A stretch of DNA of 64,000 nucleotides. It comes from Eukaryota sp. TZLM1-RC (Eukaryota > Metamonada: BaSk clade). The notes beneath the pieces are model-generated. The model worked only from the letters and a program-made list of their open reading frames with translations. It had not been told where the DNA came from and did no database searches. Made by a program: the position numbers and the translations under genes. The stretch is taken from contig JAUPSS010000004.1 of assembly GCA_040285825.1 (NCBI GenBank), positions 5,153,658 through 5,217,657 on the forward strand. Direction: 5' to 3'. Below, in pieces: positions 33,401-43,609 of this stretch (its first letter is position 1; each line of letters starts with the position of its first letter).

Positions 33401-35316
33401 AGGTTGTGGTTACACACTGGTGGATGATAATGTCCTTTTGTGCAAGTTCAAGCAAGCAAAATGACAATTTGTTCATCAAATCATCTGTGATATATCCTTT
33501 TGTGACAGTCAAGGGTTACCAAGACTATTATCGAGACCTCTGACCATGAAGAACGTCATAACGGTTTTTCTGTTTTCACATTCAACTTGGACTTTATGCA
33601 ACAATTTTTGTTATATCACCTGCTATAGATCAACAATTTTTGACTAACAAATTTATTCAATTCCAGTTGAGTTCAATTCTTCCTTCATTTTCTCAACGTA
33701 AGATACAATTGATAATTGACTCTTTTGGTATACACTAGTAATGTTGTTCGTCGACTATTCTTATTTTGAATAACACCATTTTTACTAAAAGAATCTAATC
33801 TATACACCAAACCAATCATTACAGAATGCTGGAAATGCATTTCAAGAATATAAAATTGTCCAATGACAAAAGCGAGTTGATGTGGAATGAACATGGTCAA
33901 AAAAAAGTTCCATTGATAAGCATTATTGTAACATTGAAAATTTTTCCCAAACGAATCAAAATTTTGAGGTCAAAGCACTTAATAAATTCAACACTCTTTT
34001 CTCCTCATGTATGGATCCACTTTTGTTTCATCTTAGATCTATTTTTGACATAATGGCTCCTACTCAAGACCTCTTTGATGACCACAAGATTGATTACGAT
34101 AGGGATGGATGCGCTGTCATCTCTGTTGAACTCGAACACTGGGTTCCCTCCAGTGATGAAAATGGCCATGTTAAATGGTAAAAACCTGCCCTCTACAAGA
34201 GATTGCTGAACAGTTAATGTTTCTGTGTTGTTGTTGATGTAAATAAAGTATATTTTCTATCTTGCATCTTGCTAAGACTGTTGTAGAAAGGTTGTGGTTA
34301 CACACTGGTGGATGATAATGTCCTTTTGTGCAAGTTCAAGCAAGCAAAATGACAATTTGTTCATCACATCATCTGTGATATATCCTTTTGTGACAGTCAA
34401 GGGTTACCAAGACTATTATCGAGACCGCTGACCATGAAAAACGTCATAACGGTTTTTCTGTTTTCACATTCAACTTGGATTTTATGCAACAATTTTTGTT
34501 ATATCACCTGTTATAGATCAACAATTTTTGACTAACAAATTTATTCAACTCCAGTTGAATTCAATTTTTCCTTCATTCTCTCAACGAAAGATAAAATTGA
34601 GAATTGACTCTATTGGTATGCACTAGTAATGTTGTCCGTCGACTATGCTTATTTTGAATAACACCATTTTTACTAAAACAATCTAATCTATACACCAAAC
34701 CAATCATTACATAATGCTGAAAATGCATTCCAAGAATATAAAATTGTCCAATGACAAAAGCTAGTTGATGTGGAATGAACATGGTCAAAAAAGAGTTCCA
34801 ATGAAAAGCATTATTGTAACATTGAAAATTTTTCCCAAACGATTCAAAATTTTCAAGGTCAAAGCACTTAATAAATTCAACACTCTTTTCTCCTCATGTT
34901 TGGATCCATTTTTGTTTCATCTAGATCTATTTTTGACATAATGGCTCCTACTCAAGACCTCTTTGATGACCACAAGATTGATTACGATAGGGATGGATGC
35001 GCTGTCATCTCTGTTGAACTCGAACACTGGGTTCCCTCCAGTGACGAAAATGGCCATGTTAAATGGTAAACACCTGCCCTCTACAAGAGATTGCTGAACA
35101 GTTAATGTGTCTGTGTTGTTGTTGATGTAAATAAAGTATATTTTCTATCTTGCATCTTGCTAAGACTGTTGTAGAAAGGTTGTGGTTACATACTAGTGGA
35201 TGATAATGTCCAAAAAAAAGTTTGATCAATTTGAAGCAAGCAAAATCACAATTCGTACAGTACTTCATCTTGAATAAATTCCTTTTGTGATAGTCAAGGG
35301 TTACCAAGACTATGGA
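24430..35316. repeat. Tandem array of ~12.2 units of an ~888-bp repeat
   Basis: The word CTACAACTGTTGTAGAAAGG (or its TAAGACTGTTG variant) recurs near 24480, 25367, 26256, 27148, 28038, 28927, 29816, 30704, 31592, 32479, 33377, 34265 and 35152. Spacings are 887-898 bp, mostly 888. Units are nearly identical in the middle. Units 3, 4 and 10 differ mainly in homopolymer lengths, and the last two carry shared variants (AATAAAGTATATTTTCTATCTTGC). The array begins in sequence resembling GTGTTGTTGTTTATG and its last, decayed partial unit ends at CAAGGGTTACCAAGACTATGG. Possible nature: satellite (for example centromeric) or tandem small-gene array. The only feature shared without damage by all full units is the 42-codon ORF. 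Confidence 0.95.
25154..25282 (+). CDS. Conserved 42-codon ORF of the 888-bp unit (12 copies)
   Basis: Begins MAPTQDLFDDHKIDYDRDG and ends ENGHVKW. Unknown, acidic, with no membrane segment or zinc motif. Copies: 25154-25282, 26042-26170, 26937-27065, 27826-27954, 28714-28842, 29603-29731, 30491-30619, 31379-31507, 32268-32396, 33165-33293, 34053-34181 and 34941-35069, all 129 bp. I see one amino-acid change (Glu to Lys, copy 3) and two silent ones (GAG in copy 1, GAT in copy 11). Flanks vary by indels, including just upstream of the ATG in copies 3, 10 and 12. In units 6 and 9 the frame extends upstream to 118 codons (29375-29731, 32040-32396), but an A-run length change closes it elsewhere. 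GTAAAC overlaps the stop and could be a splice donor. Real microprotein, terminal exon or chance cannot be settled here. Confidence 0.5.
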   Translation: MAPTQDLFDDHKIDYDRDGCAVISVELEHWVPSSDENGHVKW

Positions 35317-35531
35317 TTCACATTTGGTCAAAGAAAGGAAAGCCTAATTTACCTAACTTATGCTGTGATATACGGGTACATTGAGAAAAATATTTTCAAA
35401 GATCCTTTATACTGATGGCGGGGGTCAGTCGTATTTTTGAAGAATTAATCGAAAATGCTGAAGGGTAAAAACAAAATACTTTATTCATTTACAACGTTTT
35501 TCCTATTGAAACATCACTTTCTCCAGCGTAA

Positions 35532-37063
35532 ATGCGGGTTGAAACCAGAAATATGCAAATTATTATTAACCAGTCAAGAAAACTGTCTGGTGAATCCACC
35601 GTACTTCCGATAACAGAGTTTGATGAAACTGAAGAAAGTGATGATCAAACGATTGTCCTTGAAAAAAATCCTAAAACTTGGAAAAGGGTACTCATCATGC
35701 AGCATACCAAAAAAACTAATGGTTAATTTTTTTGACGGCATTATTCTGACAAATGGCTTTGGAGTTTCAGTTTAACACCAAGACAAACAAAAAGAAAGGG
35801 ATGAATTTTATATTCATGATCTTTGTGAAGACGAACTCAATTCATTAAAAGGTAAGGTCATTGCTGGAGTAGATCCTAACGAGTATGATACCAAACTGGT
35901 ATCATTATCAGAAACTCATAATCCAAAAGGAATTCATTACCAAATCAGTCATTCATATGCTGCTGAAATGAGTCAAATCGAGTCCAAAAGAATCAATATG
36001 ACTGGAGCAGAAAGAAAAAATTTGAAAAGTTCAAAAAAAGATGCGTGTGAAAAAAAAGAAAATAGAAGAAAACAAAAACCAAAAAACCCAAAAAAATCAC
36101 TTAATGAAAAAAGAAAAAAAAATTTAAAAAAAGAGACAAACTAATTATCGATTCTTACACTGCTGATAGACAAAACTTTGAACTTCAAACAGAGAAGTTC
36201 AGAGAAACGGAAACAAACTACTTGAACTCGATCATTATTAGGATCGAGAGCAGTGAAAACTCTCCCAAAACTGCAGTTATAAAAGAATCAACGGTGAAGA
36301 GGAAATCATTAAATCTCTTCCCGATTTCACACTTAAAGAATTCAATTTACCATCTACGCAATCGGAGGTGTCAGTTCAAGAAATATCTGATAAATTATCA
36401 GAAAATTCCAGAAAATCTTTGAATCTGCAGCAATTCAGGGAGTACATTGAAATGAAATTACTCTATGATAATTTGCTCTCTCTGATTCATCAAGACCCTC
36501 TCTTTAGGCGCCACACTCTATGCAAACACATAAATAAACAAAAAAGTAATCTGCCTGGGTTAACCAATAAAAAACCAACTTAAATGCATATGCTCAAGAC
36601 ATTGTAATTGTAATTGGTTTTGGTGATTAAAACGCTGAGATTAAACAAAAAGGTAAAACCAGCACAATCAGAGGCTGAGAAAAGCTGGTATAAAAGTATA
36701 CTTGGTAGATGAGTATCGTACCAGTATGAGATGTGCTGCTTGTGTTGAGGATCATCGCGAAGGAGATACCAAATGCATAAAAAAGATTCAAACGAAAAAG
36801 AAAGAGACTCAAGAATGATTAACGAGTGGCAAAAAAGAAGTAATGAGATGATGAGGTTATGAGGAATTGTGAAGATAAAATCAAAGAAGTCCAACAAAGA
36901 TGAATCAGAATAAAAGGCAATGTCAAACTAGTCCCATGCCATGGACTGATACAGTGAATGTGGCGTCTATTGGGACAGGGATGTTAACAGTGATCAAAAC
37001 ATGTACAGGATTACATACTCTCATATTCATGATAATTGCAGACCAATAGTACGGCAACAGTGA
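35532..37063 (+). pseudogene. Broken Fanzor nuclease (copy Fz-b)
   Basis: Plus-strand blocks in order: KTWKRVLIMQHTKKTNG, stop, FFDGIILTNGFGVSV (about 35740), DEFYIHDLCEDELNSLKG, RuvC-I as GKVIAGVDPNEYD (Asp codon 35872-35874), a Lys-rich linker, FREYIEMKLLYDNLLSLIHQ (about 36440), IVIVIGFGD (about 36610), KVYLVDEYRTSMRCAACVED (about 36695) and ECGVYWDRDVNSDQNM (about 36956-37003), ending at 37061-37063. RuvC-I and RuvC-III aspartates are both present, unlike Fz-a. At least four frameshifts or stops separate the blocks, so no full product is possible. It starts about 215 bp beyond the satellite array and abuts retrotransposon relic R7. Confidence 0.85.
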
Positions 37064-37109
37064 GTGTGGGAAATAATATTTAGAGTATTAGTTTTAAGAT
37101 TTGTTTGTA

Positions 37110-38035
37110 AACTGTATTTTTATTGAAATAAAATTCTATCTGGTATTCAATGTACTCCAAACAAGCATCACCATTACTAAACCTACTCACAGCATTTCGT
37201 TCATATTCTACACCAATAGCTAAAAGAGCATTAGAAATCATTGCTGGAATAGACTTGAAAATGCAAATAAACAATTCTATTTAACCAGAAAGTGGAATTC
37301 ATTTTTTTACGAGATCTATTTAGTAAAACTTTTTTGAAATTTTCAAAAGAGTGCAACCCTGAAGGTCCAATATTGCCAAAAAGAAAAATTGCAAACGGCA
37401 CAAACTGATATTTCACATGTTCCACTCTACCTAGTTGTGATAATAATTCTTCGTATTTTATTTATTTTCTTTTTTTTCGGCGCTAGATAGTGCGAATCAG
37501 CGGAATACACCTTAGGAGCAGCAGAATTTTGGAGACGTCTACTGAGACAACATCCACCACTTTGAGAACACCATCGATCCCTGGAACCACTAAATTTGCC
37601 CTTCTTTTACCAAAGGAATCATCAGTTTGATCTAGAGATAGCTTCCGTACTAATGGCCCTAATAAAAGCCTCTATAGTGAAACTTTTGCACATAGCATAT
37701 AATTGATCACCAACTCAATCATGAACAATTGAGCGACAAGTTATAAAACATTAGTTATCAAAATATTTGAAGTTGAAAATATGGGAAAGTGTAACCACAT
37801 TCTTGCAGTGATAAATTAAATCATTATGTAACGAACAAGGCCATAAGAAACATCTCATTCTCATAGCAATGGTCCATTGATGATCATTGAGTAGAAGGCC
37901 ATAAATCTTGGGAACTCGGGAGATTAGACAACTTGACAAACTGTCTTCAAGGTCAATCAAAAAGTCTGTGGAAACGGGTTTTTTTCTTCAGCCAAGCTAA
38001 GACGTACAATATAATCCAAGTTTTCTAAGATTTAT
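37110..38035 (-). mobile_element. Degenerate RLE retrotransposon 3' half (copy R7)
   Basis: Closely related to R3. Minus-strand blocks: FLIDLEDSLSSCLISRVPKI (about 37970-37910), LLLNDHQWTIAMRMRCFLWP, zinc motif YHCKNVVTLSHIFNFK (Cys residues partly lost), nuclease region KRRANLVVPGIDGVLKVVDV (the motif Asp is now Asn), VEHVKYQFVPFAIFLFGNIG and FWLNRIV near the 3' end. Frameshifts at about 37230, 37480 and 37720. The ORF tail AVSRFSNGDACLEYIEYQI reads at about 37200-37140. Dead copy of the R3 subfamily. Confidence 0.8.
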
Positions 38036-38092
38036 TTGCATGGAAAGAAACATGCATATTTTGAGTTACCAGAATCAATTTCTAAGCAATGA

Positions 38093-39058
38093 ATGGACAC
38101 CTCTTCTAGCACTGATGATTATGATCGTGTAGATCTCTCTCTAGACGAACTTTGTGATTCACAGGAAGAAAATATCTCACGACTGCATCAACGCATCCGA
38201 GATCACCTTCGTTCCTCACAGGCCTTGCCCGTCTCCCATCATCAGAATGTTCCTGGCTCATCGGAATACATCATCAATTCATACCGCCAGAAACTGTTCT
38301 CTACTCTTGTAGACCGCCACACACTAACTCTTCAACATGAAAAGGAAGTTACTGATCTCAAATCAATCATCAATAGTCAACAATCTGAAATTCAACGGTT
38401 AACTGCCATTATTGATGATTCCCACACCAAAAGTGCTCAACTTATGGATCACAGTACTGAACTCAACGCGCAACTCAGTGAAGCAAGGAGCTTTGCGGAA
38501 GATGTTGAATTCCAACTCAAGCAAACAAATGTTGAAAAGGACCGAGAAAGGAGGGAATTTTTCAATTGTAGTCAAGCGATTTCTGAGCTGATGACGAGCT
38601 TTAGTGACGTAGTTAATAGTCGAATTGATCGAATTGAGTCCCGATTGTCATCAGTCAATCAAGCTACTTCAATTGAATCTTCATGGTTTCCTGCATTACG
38701 TGATAGATTGCTTTTTTTGGAAAGTGATCTCAATCAAGTTAGCCAGGAGGTCAGAATTCTCAAGAATGAACGTGATTCTTGTTTAACTCAGCTTGACGAA
38801 TCTCGTGATTTGATTGGTAAAACTAGGGGAGCTAATGGTTATTTAGAAAAGGAAAATGTTGATTTAATTGAACAAAATGAAAGTTATAAAAAGAGAATTT
38901 CTATTTTGGAAAGGAAAATTTCTGATTTAAATGATGAATTAATCTTACAAAAAGATGAAATGAATACAGAAATTCAATGGTTACGGAGTAAAATGGCAAA
39001 GCTGAAAAAGGAACGGAATTCATTAGTAGAATATATCGAATTAATTGAAGAAAAATAG
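38093..39058 (+). CDS. Coiled-coil protein, 321 aa, function unknown
   Basis: After an acidic Ser-rich start (MDTSSSTDDYDRVDLSLDEL), residues about 65-160 and 195-321 form long heptad-type coiled coils (HEKEVTDLKSIINSQQSEIQ, LEKENVDLIEQNESYKKR, LRSKMAKLKKERNSLVEYIE). A short break around 185-195 (SIESSWFPALRDRL) separates the two segments. No catalytic or membrane motif. Such proteins are often cytoskeletal or centrosomal, but nothing here is specific. It starts 58 bp from retrotransposon relic R7 and converges with the small gene at 39234. Confidence 0.75.
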   Translation: MDTSSSTDDYDRVDLSLDELCDSQEENISRLHQRIRDHLRSSQALPVSHHQNVPGSSEYIINSYRQKLFSTLVDRHTLTLQHEKEVTDLKSIINSQQSEIQRLTAIIDDSHTKSAQLMDHSTELNAQLSEARSFAEDVEFQLKQTNVEKDRERREFFNCSQAISELMTSFSDVVNSRIDRIESRLSSVNQATSIESSWFPALRDRLLFLESDLNQVSQEVRILKNERDSCLTQLDESRDLIGKTRGANGYLEKENVDLIEQNESYKKRISILERKISDLNDELILQKDEMNTEIQWLRSKMAKLKKERNSLVEYIELIEEK

Positions 39059-39233
39059 AATTTTTGTTTATTTAATATCAGTTGTAATATATTTTATGTT
39101 TTTTCTTTTGTTTATATCAGTTGTAGTTTTGAATGTATACGAGCATAAAATGATTTGGGGATAAAAGTAAGACATTAAATAAAAGAACAACATTATGATA
39201 TATACATCAAAAAGGTCAAAGAATAAGATAAGG

Positions 39234-39530
39234 TCATGGCTTTTCTATAGGACTTTTGATCTGATTTTTGTTTAAAAGATCAATCAAAGATTTAATGTCA
39301 AGCCTAGCCGAAGCTAGCTCATTGAGGAGGAAATCACGCTGTTTCTGGAGCAAATCAAGCTCCTGGAATTGTGAAGGTGCATCTGACAATACTGAGCTTC
39401 TACGGGAGACGTCATTCCACTCGCAAGAGTTTGAATCAAATGCAAGGACGGTCTGGTTAAACTTTAAGGTTATTTGGTCTGCAAAGGTTGGTAACGCAGG
39501 TTCAGTAGTTGAAGAACGTCTTCGAAACAT
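39234..39530 (-). CDS. Small coiled-coil protein, 98 aa, hypothetical
   Basis: I chose the Met at 39530 (MFRRRSSTTEPALPTFADQI) over the frame's first Met at 39569, which adds only a short hydrophobic lead (VGIISFLFKT). The N-terminal half is basic/Ser-rich; residues about 60-95 form an amphipathic coiled coil (FQELDLLQKQRDFLLNELAS, LDIKSLIDLLNKN). It is divergent to the PAQR gene with only 82 bp between starts, so the two probably share a bidirectional promoter. Family unknown. Confidence 0.6.
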   Translation of the reverse strand: MFRRRSSTTEPALPTFADQITLKFNQTVLAFDSNSCEWNDVSRRSSVLSDAPSQFQELDLLQKQRDFLLNELASARLDIKSLIDLLNKNQIKSPIEKP

Positions 39531-39612
39531 AGTTTTGAAGAGGAATGAGATTATTCCAACAAAAACCAATCAAGCGGGAACGTCATCATTATTGACTAAT
39601 TTTGACTATATC

Positions 39613-40358
39613 ATGAGTAAGAAGTCTGTGCCATCTCCCCCCAGTAACGTCACCTATGCAACCCAGCCTCTGTTGGGATGTGCGGAGCCTTTTAGTTCAT
39701 GGACACATCTGGTAGCATCTGTGGCTGCAGTTCCCCTTTTTGTCAGACTGTTTTTCTTGATCAAACTGGACTGGCAAACCTTGCTCTGCACGATTGTCTA
39801 CACGTTTTCTGTATTTTTTTGCCTCGTAATGAGTGGGGTTTATCACATGATCCAACCCTACACTATGTCGCGTCTAGTCATGCGAAGATTGGATCACTCT
39901 GCGATATTTTGTTTAATTGCAGGATCATTTACCGGAATTCATGGAGTTTTCTTCACATCATATGCTAGATGGGTTTGTGCTGTTTTCCAATCTCACCCTA
40001 GATCATGCCTATTCTTTTGTGGGTCATCGCCATCAATGGCATTGTCCTCAAGACTGTCTTTTTTAACAAAGTCTCTGATAAACTAGGCCTTTACCTCTAT
40101 CTCATCATGGGATGGCTAGGTTCGGTTTCTTTTGTGATCATGCTAGTTGTCTACAAGGATGTCATTATGGCCGTCTTGCTCATAGGTGGCGGTGTTGCTT
40201 ATTCCATTGGTGGAGTTATTGATTCTATCTTTGAAAAGGAATTTAAGGGAATTCAAGGTTATTTTATGAGCCATGAAGTATTTCATGTTTTTGTTGTTTT
40301 AGGTTTATATCTCCATTATGAACTTGTCGTGTATGGAGCGAAGGGATTGGTTGAGTAA
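39613..40358 (+). CDS. PAQR/hemolysin III-like seven-TM membrane protein, two exons
   Basis: Exon 1 is 39613-39972 and exon 2 is 40002-40358; spliced product is 238 residues, the same size class as hemolysin III and MMD-type PAQRs. Family motifs: EPFSSWTH near residue 26 (the E..N..TH-type motif A), SGVYH in the second membrane segment, RRLDHSAIF, and the closing MSHEVFHVFVVLGLYLHY with the two His that, with the earlier His, bind zinc in this superfamily. Seven hydrophobic segments can be counted. PAQRs are zinc-dependent membrane hydrolases or receptors; the bacterial branch has no proven ligand. Splicing removes a 29-nt intron and joins ARW to IMPILLWVIAINGIVLK; otherwise the last four membrane segments fall out of frame. 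Confidence 0.88.
39973..40001 (+). other. 29-nt spliceosomal intron in the PAQR gene
   Basis: GTTTGT at the donor and CACCCTAG at the acceptor, phase 0. Its removal rejoins the two halves of a PAQR membrane protein. Very short for a spliceosomal intron. Confidence 0.8.
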
Positions 40359-41220
40359 ATAGTTTTCTGTATCTAATGTTTTTATTTTTTCCAGCAACCT
40401 GATGGTCTTTTTCTTAATTGAAATTTAAATTTAAATTTTGGCCCATATGTAGGCGGATTTATTTTTTGACTACCGTGTTTGGAAAAAGGTGTTTTATCTA
40501 AGGTCGAACTTATTCCCAATTCATTCTGTTTCACACAAAATATGATCGGTTTTGTTTAATTAGTTTATCAGGTAAGTTTCACTAAACCATAATTCAATAA
40601 TGTGGTATCTATTGTTTTATTTTAAGTTATCAACCTATTTTTTCTATTTTTAAGGGAATGGTAAAACTAATTTCTGATTCACTCACTTCTTTTGGGAAAT
40701 TTTCTGAATCTTTATCAATTAATTGTTTTGATGTAGGGGAGGCTGGTTTTCAGGATGTGGAGTTTTAGTTGTGTAATTTATGTTTTCCTATTTCTTATTA
40801 AATGAATAAAATTGAGTGTTTTAAAAAATAGTTGACAACCTTTTGACCGAAAAATGCTTGATCTAAAAGTCGAACATTTTCTCCTACCAATCTGATTCTT
40901 TGGTGCGAGTCCAAATACTTTATGAATATTATAATATGATGAAATTGTCCATGACACGAAGAAATTACCATCAATATTTATTACCCAATCAACCATTTGT
41001 AACGGAAGCTCCATTAATTTACAGTTGCCGGGATATGATTCAAACAACGAAACAATGCGTTTATCGATCATCTATACTTTACAATAACAAAAACAGAGTA
41101 ACCGCCAAAAGTAGTTAAGAAAGAGAAACATGAAATGAAATAAAATAAAACTGAAATGAAATTAATTAATTAACAAATCCCTCAAATACCAAAAAAACTC
41201 CATAAACTCGCAATAATCAT
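40359..41220. other. Intergenic, no convincing gene
   Basis: Contains overlapping ORFs of 97 codons (minus, 40778-41071) and 72 codons (plus, 40900-41118) that cover the same DNA. Neither has a recognisable motif or host-like composition. Confidence 0.5.
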
Positions 41221-42015
41221 TCAAGAATCTGCGCTTTTTTGAAACGAAATACCTGCTGAAAGTACTCTCTTTTTTGACCGTTTTTCCTCTTTCTGACCCT
41301 CATCACGTGATTCACCAAGACTTCCCTTGACTTCAACGGAAACTGACCTAAACGGATCAGTATTCTGTCTCGCAGATTTCTCCACTACAATCGGCTCTCC
41401 CTGCTCATCAAAAGTAATTTCTTTGGCACCAATAGAAAGTTTATTAATAACTTGCTTAGCATGAGCAGTTTTGTTCAGCAAGTCTTTCCTTTTCTTCTTG
41501 ACTTTATCAAACTCTTTTTGCCTGGTTTCCTTAACAACTGAAGGTTTCTCTTTGCGCACCCATGGCTTAGCACCTCCTTTGTCCAAAGAGCCTGTATTGT
41601 GATTCAGATTCGATTGATTAGATTTGAGTGTACGGCGTCGAGTTGAGGCAGAACTTTTGGTGATTATTGGTATTTCTGGGGGAGGTGAAGGTATTTCTGA
41701 TCTGGATATAACAGGAATACAAGGAGAAAGCGGGTCGGGAAGGAGTGGTTCAGGAAGAGACCAGTTACACAAGGAAGGATCAGAAGGGAGGAAAGGGTAG
41801 TTTGATATCGGATCTATAGGTTGGAGAAGAACTGCTTTGCGAATAAGAGAAGAAGCCCACATAGCAGAGTGAGGTAAGTAGAGACGCTCTACCTGGTTGG
41901 CATCATGGATAGATAATGCAGAATCAACTATGTGATGAATACTGCTCAAAACAGCAGAGTGACATGCTTCATTGTGATGTATTTCGTCAAGGACATGTGA
42001 GCTGAGAGTGTCCAT
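41221..42015 (-). CDS. Hypothetical protein, 264 aa, basic and disordered
   Basis: Unrecognised. Residues 1-70 look folded and helical (LDEIHHNEACHSAVLSSIHH, LYLPHSAMWASSLIRKAVLL). A Pro/Ser-rich segment follows (EPLLPDPLSP, SEIPSPPPEIPI), then a long Lys/Arg-rich, probably disordered tail with possible nuclear-localisation clusters (KVKKKRKDLL, EEKRSKKRVL). Composition and codon use are host-like, and the frame is clean over 795 bp. Confidence 0.65.
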   Translation of the reverse strand: MDTLSSHVLDEIHHNEACHSAVLSSIHHIVDSALSIHDANQVERLYLPHSAMWASSLIRKAVLLQPIDPISNYPFLPSDPSLCNWSLPEPLLPDPLSPCIPVISRSEIPSPPPEIPIITKSSASTRRRTLKSNQSNLNHNTGSLDKGGAKPWVRKEKPSVVKETRQKEFDKVKKKRKDLLNKTAHAKQVINKLSIGAKEITFDEQGEPIVVEKSARQNTDPFRSVSVEVKGSLGESRDEGQKEEKRSKKRVLSAGISFQKSADS

Positions 42016-42153
42016 TAGAATAGATGTTGGTAAGAGACCAATACTGTTTGTTGATGAGTGATTATCGTCTGAAATAAATTTTTGTTATTTTATTTTTTAA
42101 CTTCAATTTATTTATCTTATTTTCTACGAAGAATCAAATCAAAACAAAACAAA

Positions 42154-42625
42154 CTAAAACACATAAGAAACAAAATTGTCCACGCCAACTCTTGATGAAT
42201 CTTTATACAGCTTAGACCTCATTAAACTCAAGTACTTGGGAACACTTCTGTACAAAGCGAAAATGATACGATTCTTCCATAAATTCCCTGCAAAATTCTT
42301 ACCACTTGAACGGCATAAATTACCAAAATCATTGATAAAATTCAAGGCGGACTGTCCAATGTTGCCAAAAATCGAAAAGGCAAAAGGAACAAACAAAAAC
42401 TTCGAGTAAAGATTCTTATTTAAGTCATTTAATATCTCAGTATATTTATCTCTTTAACGATCTTCAGCCTTGTTTAAATGACCATTGGCACTAAGTAAAA
42501 CATCATCACGATAAACAAAAGCAAAGGCATCAACTGTAGTAAAATCAACAACAACTTGAGAGGAATCCACAAAAGGAGCAATTAAATCACCTCGACGTGA
42601 ATTAAACAGATTATTATCGCTATAC
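42154..42625 (-). mobile_element. Endonuclease and C-terminal fragment of an RLE retrotransposon (copy R8)
   Basis: Minus-strand: FNSRRGDLIAPFVDSSQVVV (nuclease core RGDL..VVDF), RDKYTEILNDLNKN after one stop, FVPFAFSIFGNIGQSALNFI and LWKNRIIFALYRSVPKYLSL. It matches the last ~150 codons of the family. The zinc motif and everything upstream are missing. Confidence 0.75.
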
Positions 42626-42676
42626 TTCAATTTTAGTTATTTTTTAATTTTTAGTTTAATTTTTCATCGTTTTCAG

Positions 42677-42820
42677 GTCACTTTTCAGGATGACCGAAAT
42701 GTAACAGAAATTGTTCATTATCGACGCAACTCGGGTAGTTTACGCCAGGAAAAGAATGATCAGGATGCTTGTGACTTCGATTACTCTATTGTTGATCTTA
42801 AGTTTTTTGAAAAGAAATAA
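42677..42820 (+). CDS. Orphan 3' exon, 47 codons
   Basis: Directly after a strong acceptor-like ATCGTTTTCAG, a frame runs VTFQDDRNVTEIVHYRRNSG.. to ..DYSIVDLKFFEKK and stops at 42818-42820. The (K/R)VxF-type start with a following V..I..Y resembles protein phosphatase 1 docking segments. There is no ATG in frame and the DNA upstream is retrotransposon R8 on the other strand, so the 5' exon is either hidden or was lost to the insertion. Could also be a chance ORF. Confidence 0.35.
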   Translation, partial: VTFQDDRNVTEIVHYRRNSGSLRQEKNDQDACDFDYSIVDLKFFEKK

Positions 42821-43609
42821 AATTTTACTTCTATTTATTTCTTGACTTTCGAAAACCCGAAATATATTTCCAATTATTTCCTTCCGATACCTTAGTGATA
42901 GAATAAATGTGGTGGAGATAGTATGAAATTTGATTGAATTGAATTGTATCATTGATAATTATTCAAGTCGCTGTTCTTACACTATCAATCGCAGTACACC
43001 TCACCATAGAATTGGTAAATAGTGCTGCTAATTTGACTTGATTTGATTGAGACAATTAGCAATATTTTCAATTAGTATTTTTGCCATTTATGTTCTGGAA
43101 ATTGGATGTAACCCAATAAGTAATTGGCAATAACAATTTGAATTTGATACAATTATTCGAAGCACATTCAAATTTTGATACAACAAGCAATTCTGTTGTT
43201 GTTAAAGGATAAACTGATATGGAAAAAAATCTTATTGCCGTTAGGTAAATCTTGCATAAATTTTCGGCTGATTTGGGGTATGGTGATAGAGAATTTTAAG
43301 TTTGTGTTCTAGTTTTTCATTCAACAAAATAATCTTTGTTGTTGTTATACACATAAATACCACCAACCATTTAGTTACAGACTTCTGAAAAGGTTCATTT
43401 GGTGAATCATCAAACTCAGTTGATGAGCATGAATTTGAATACAAAAGCGATAACAAACAAAATCTCGATCATCACTGCGTTGTGTCTGCTATTTGTTTTC
43501 TAATGCTCTTCCACAGAAATCAAACCAAATTTCGAAATAAAAATACGTGAAACTCTTTCATTTTGAAGGGAGAAATCTGATTTTGAGCTTTGAACATTGA
43601 TTTAGACCG
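42821..43609. other. Intergenic, no gene seen
   Basis: AT-rich spacer; only overlapping ORFs of about 70 codons without motifs. Confidence 0.5.

Noticed and set aside
24430-35316. CRISPR-like array
   Set aside because: The period is ~888 bp with no short repeat/spacer alternation, and the genome is eukaryotic.
24786-35331. Minus-strand ORFs of 71 and 82 codons in every satellite unit
   Set aside because: They are disrupted or altered at their ends in several units by small indels (for example units 3, 10 and 12) and overlap the better-conserved plus-strand 42-codon ORF; I treat them as shadows.
36580-36897. Minus-strand hydrophobic ORF of 105 codons
   Set aside because: It lies wholly inside Fanzor relic Fz-b, whose plus-strand motifs explain the sequence.
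39268-39612. N-terminal extension of the PAQR gene
   Set aside because: The frame is open upstream, but the DNA is antisense to the small divergent gene; PAQR proteins start near MSKKSVPSPP.
40778-41118. Overlapping 97- and 72-codon ORFs
   Set aside because: They are antisense to each other, AT-rich, without motif or plausible context.
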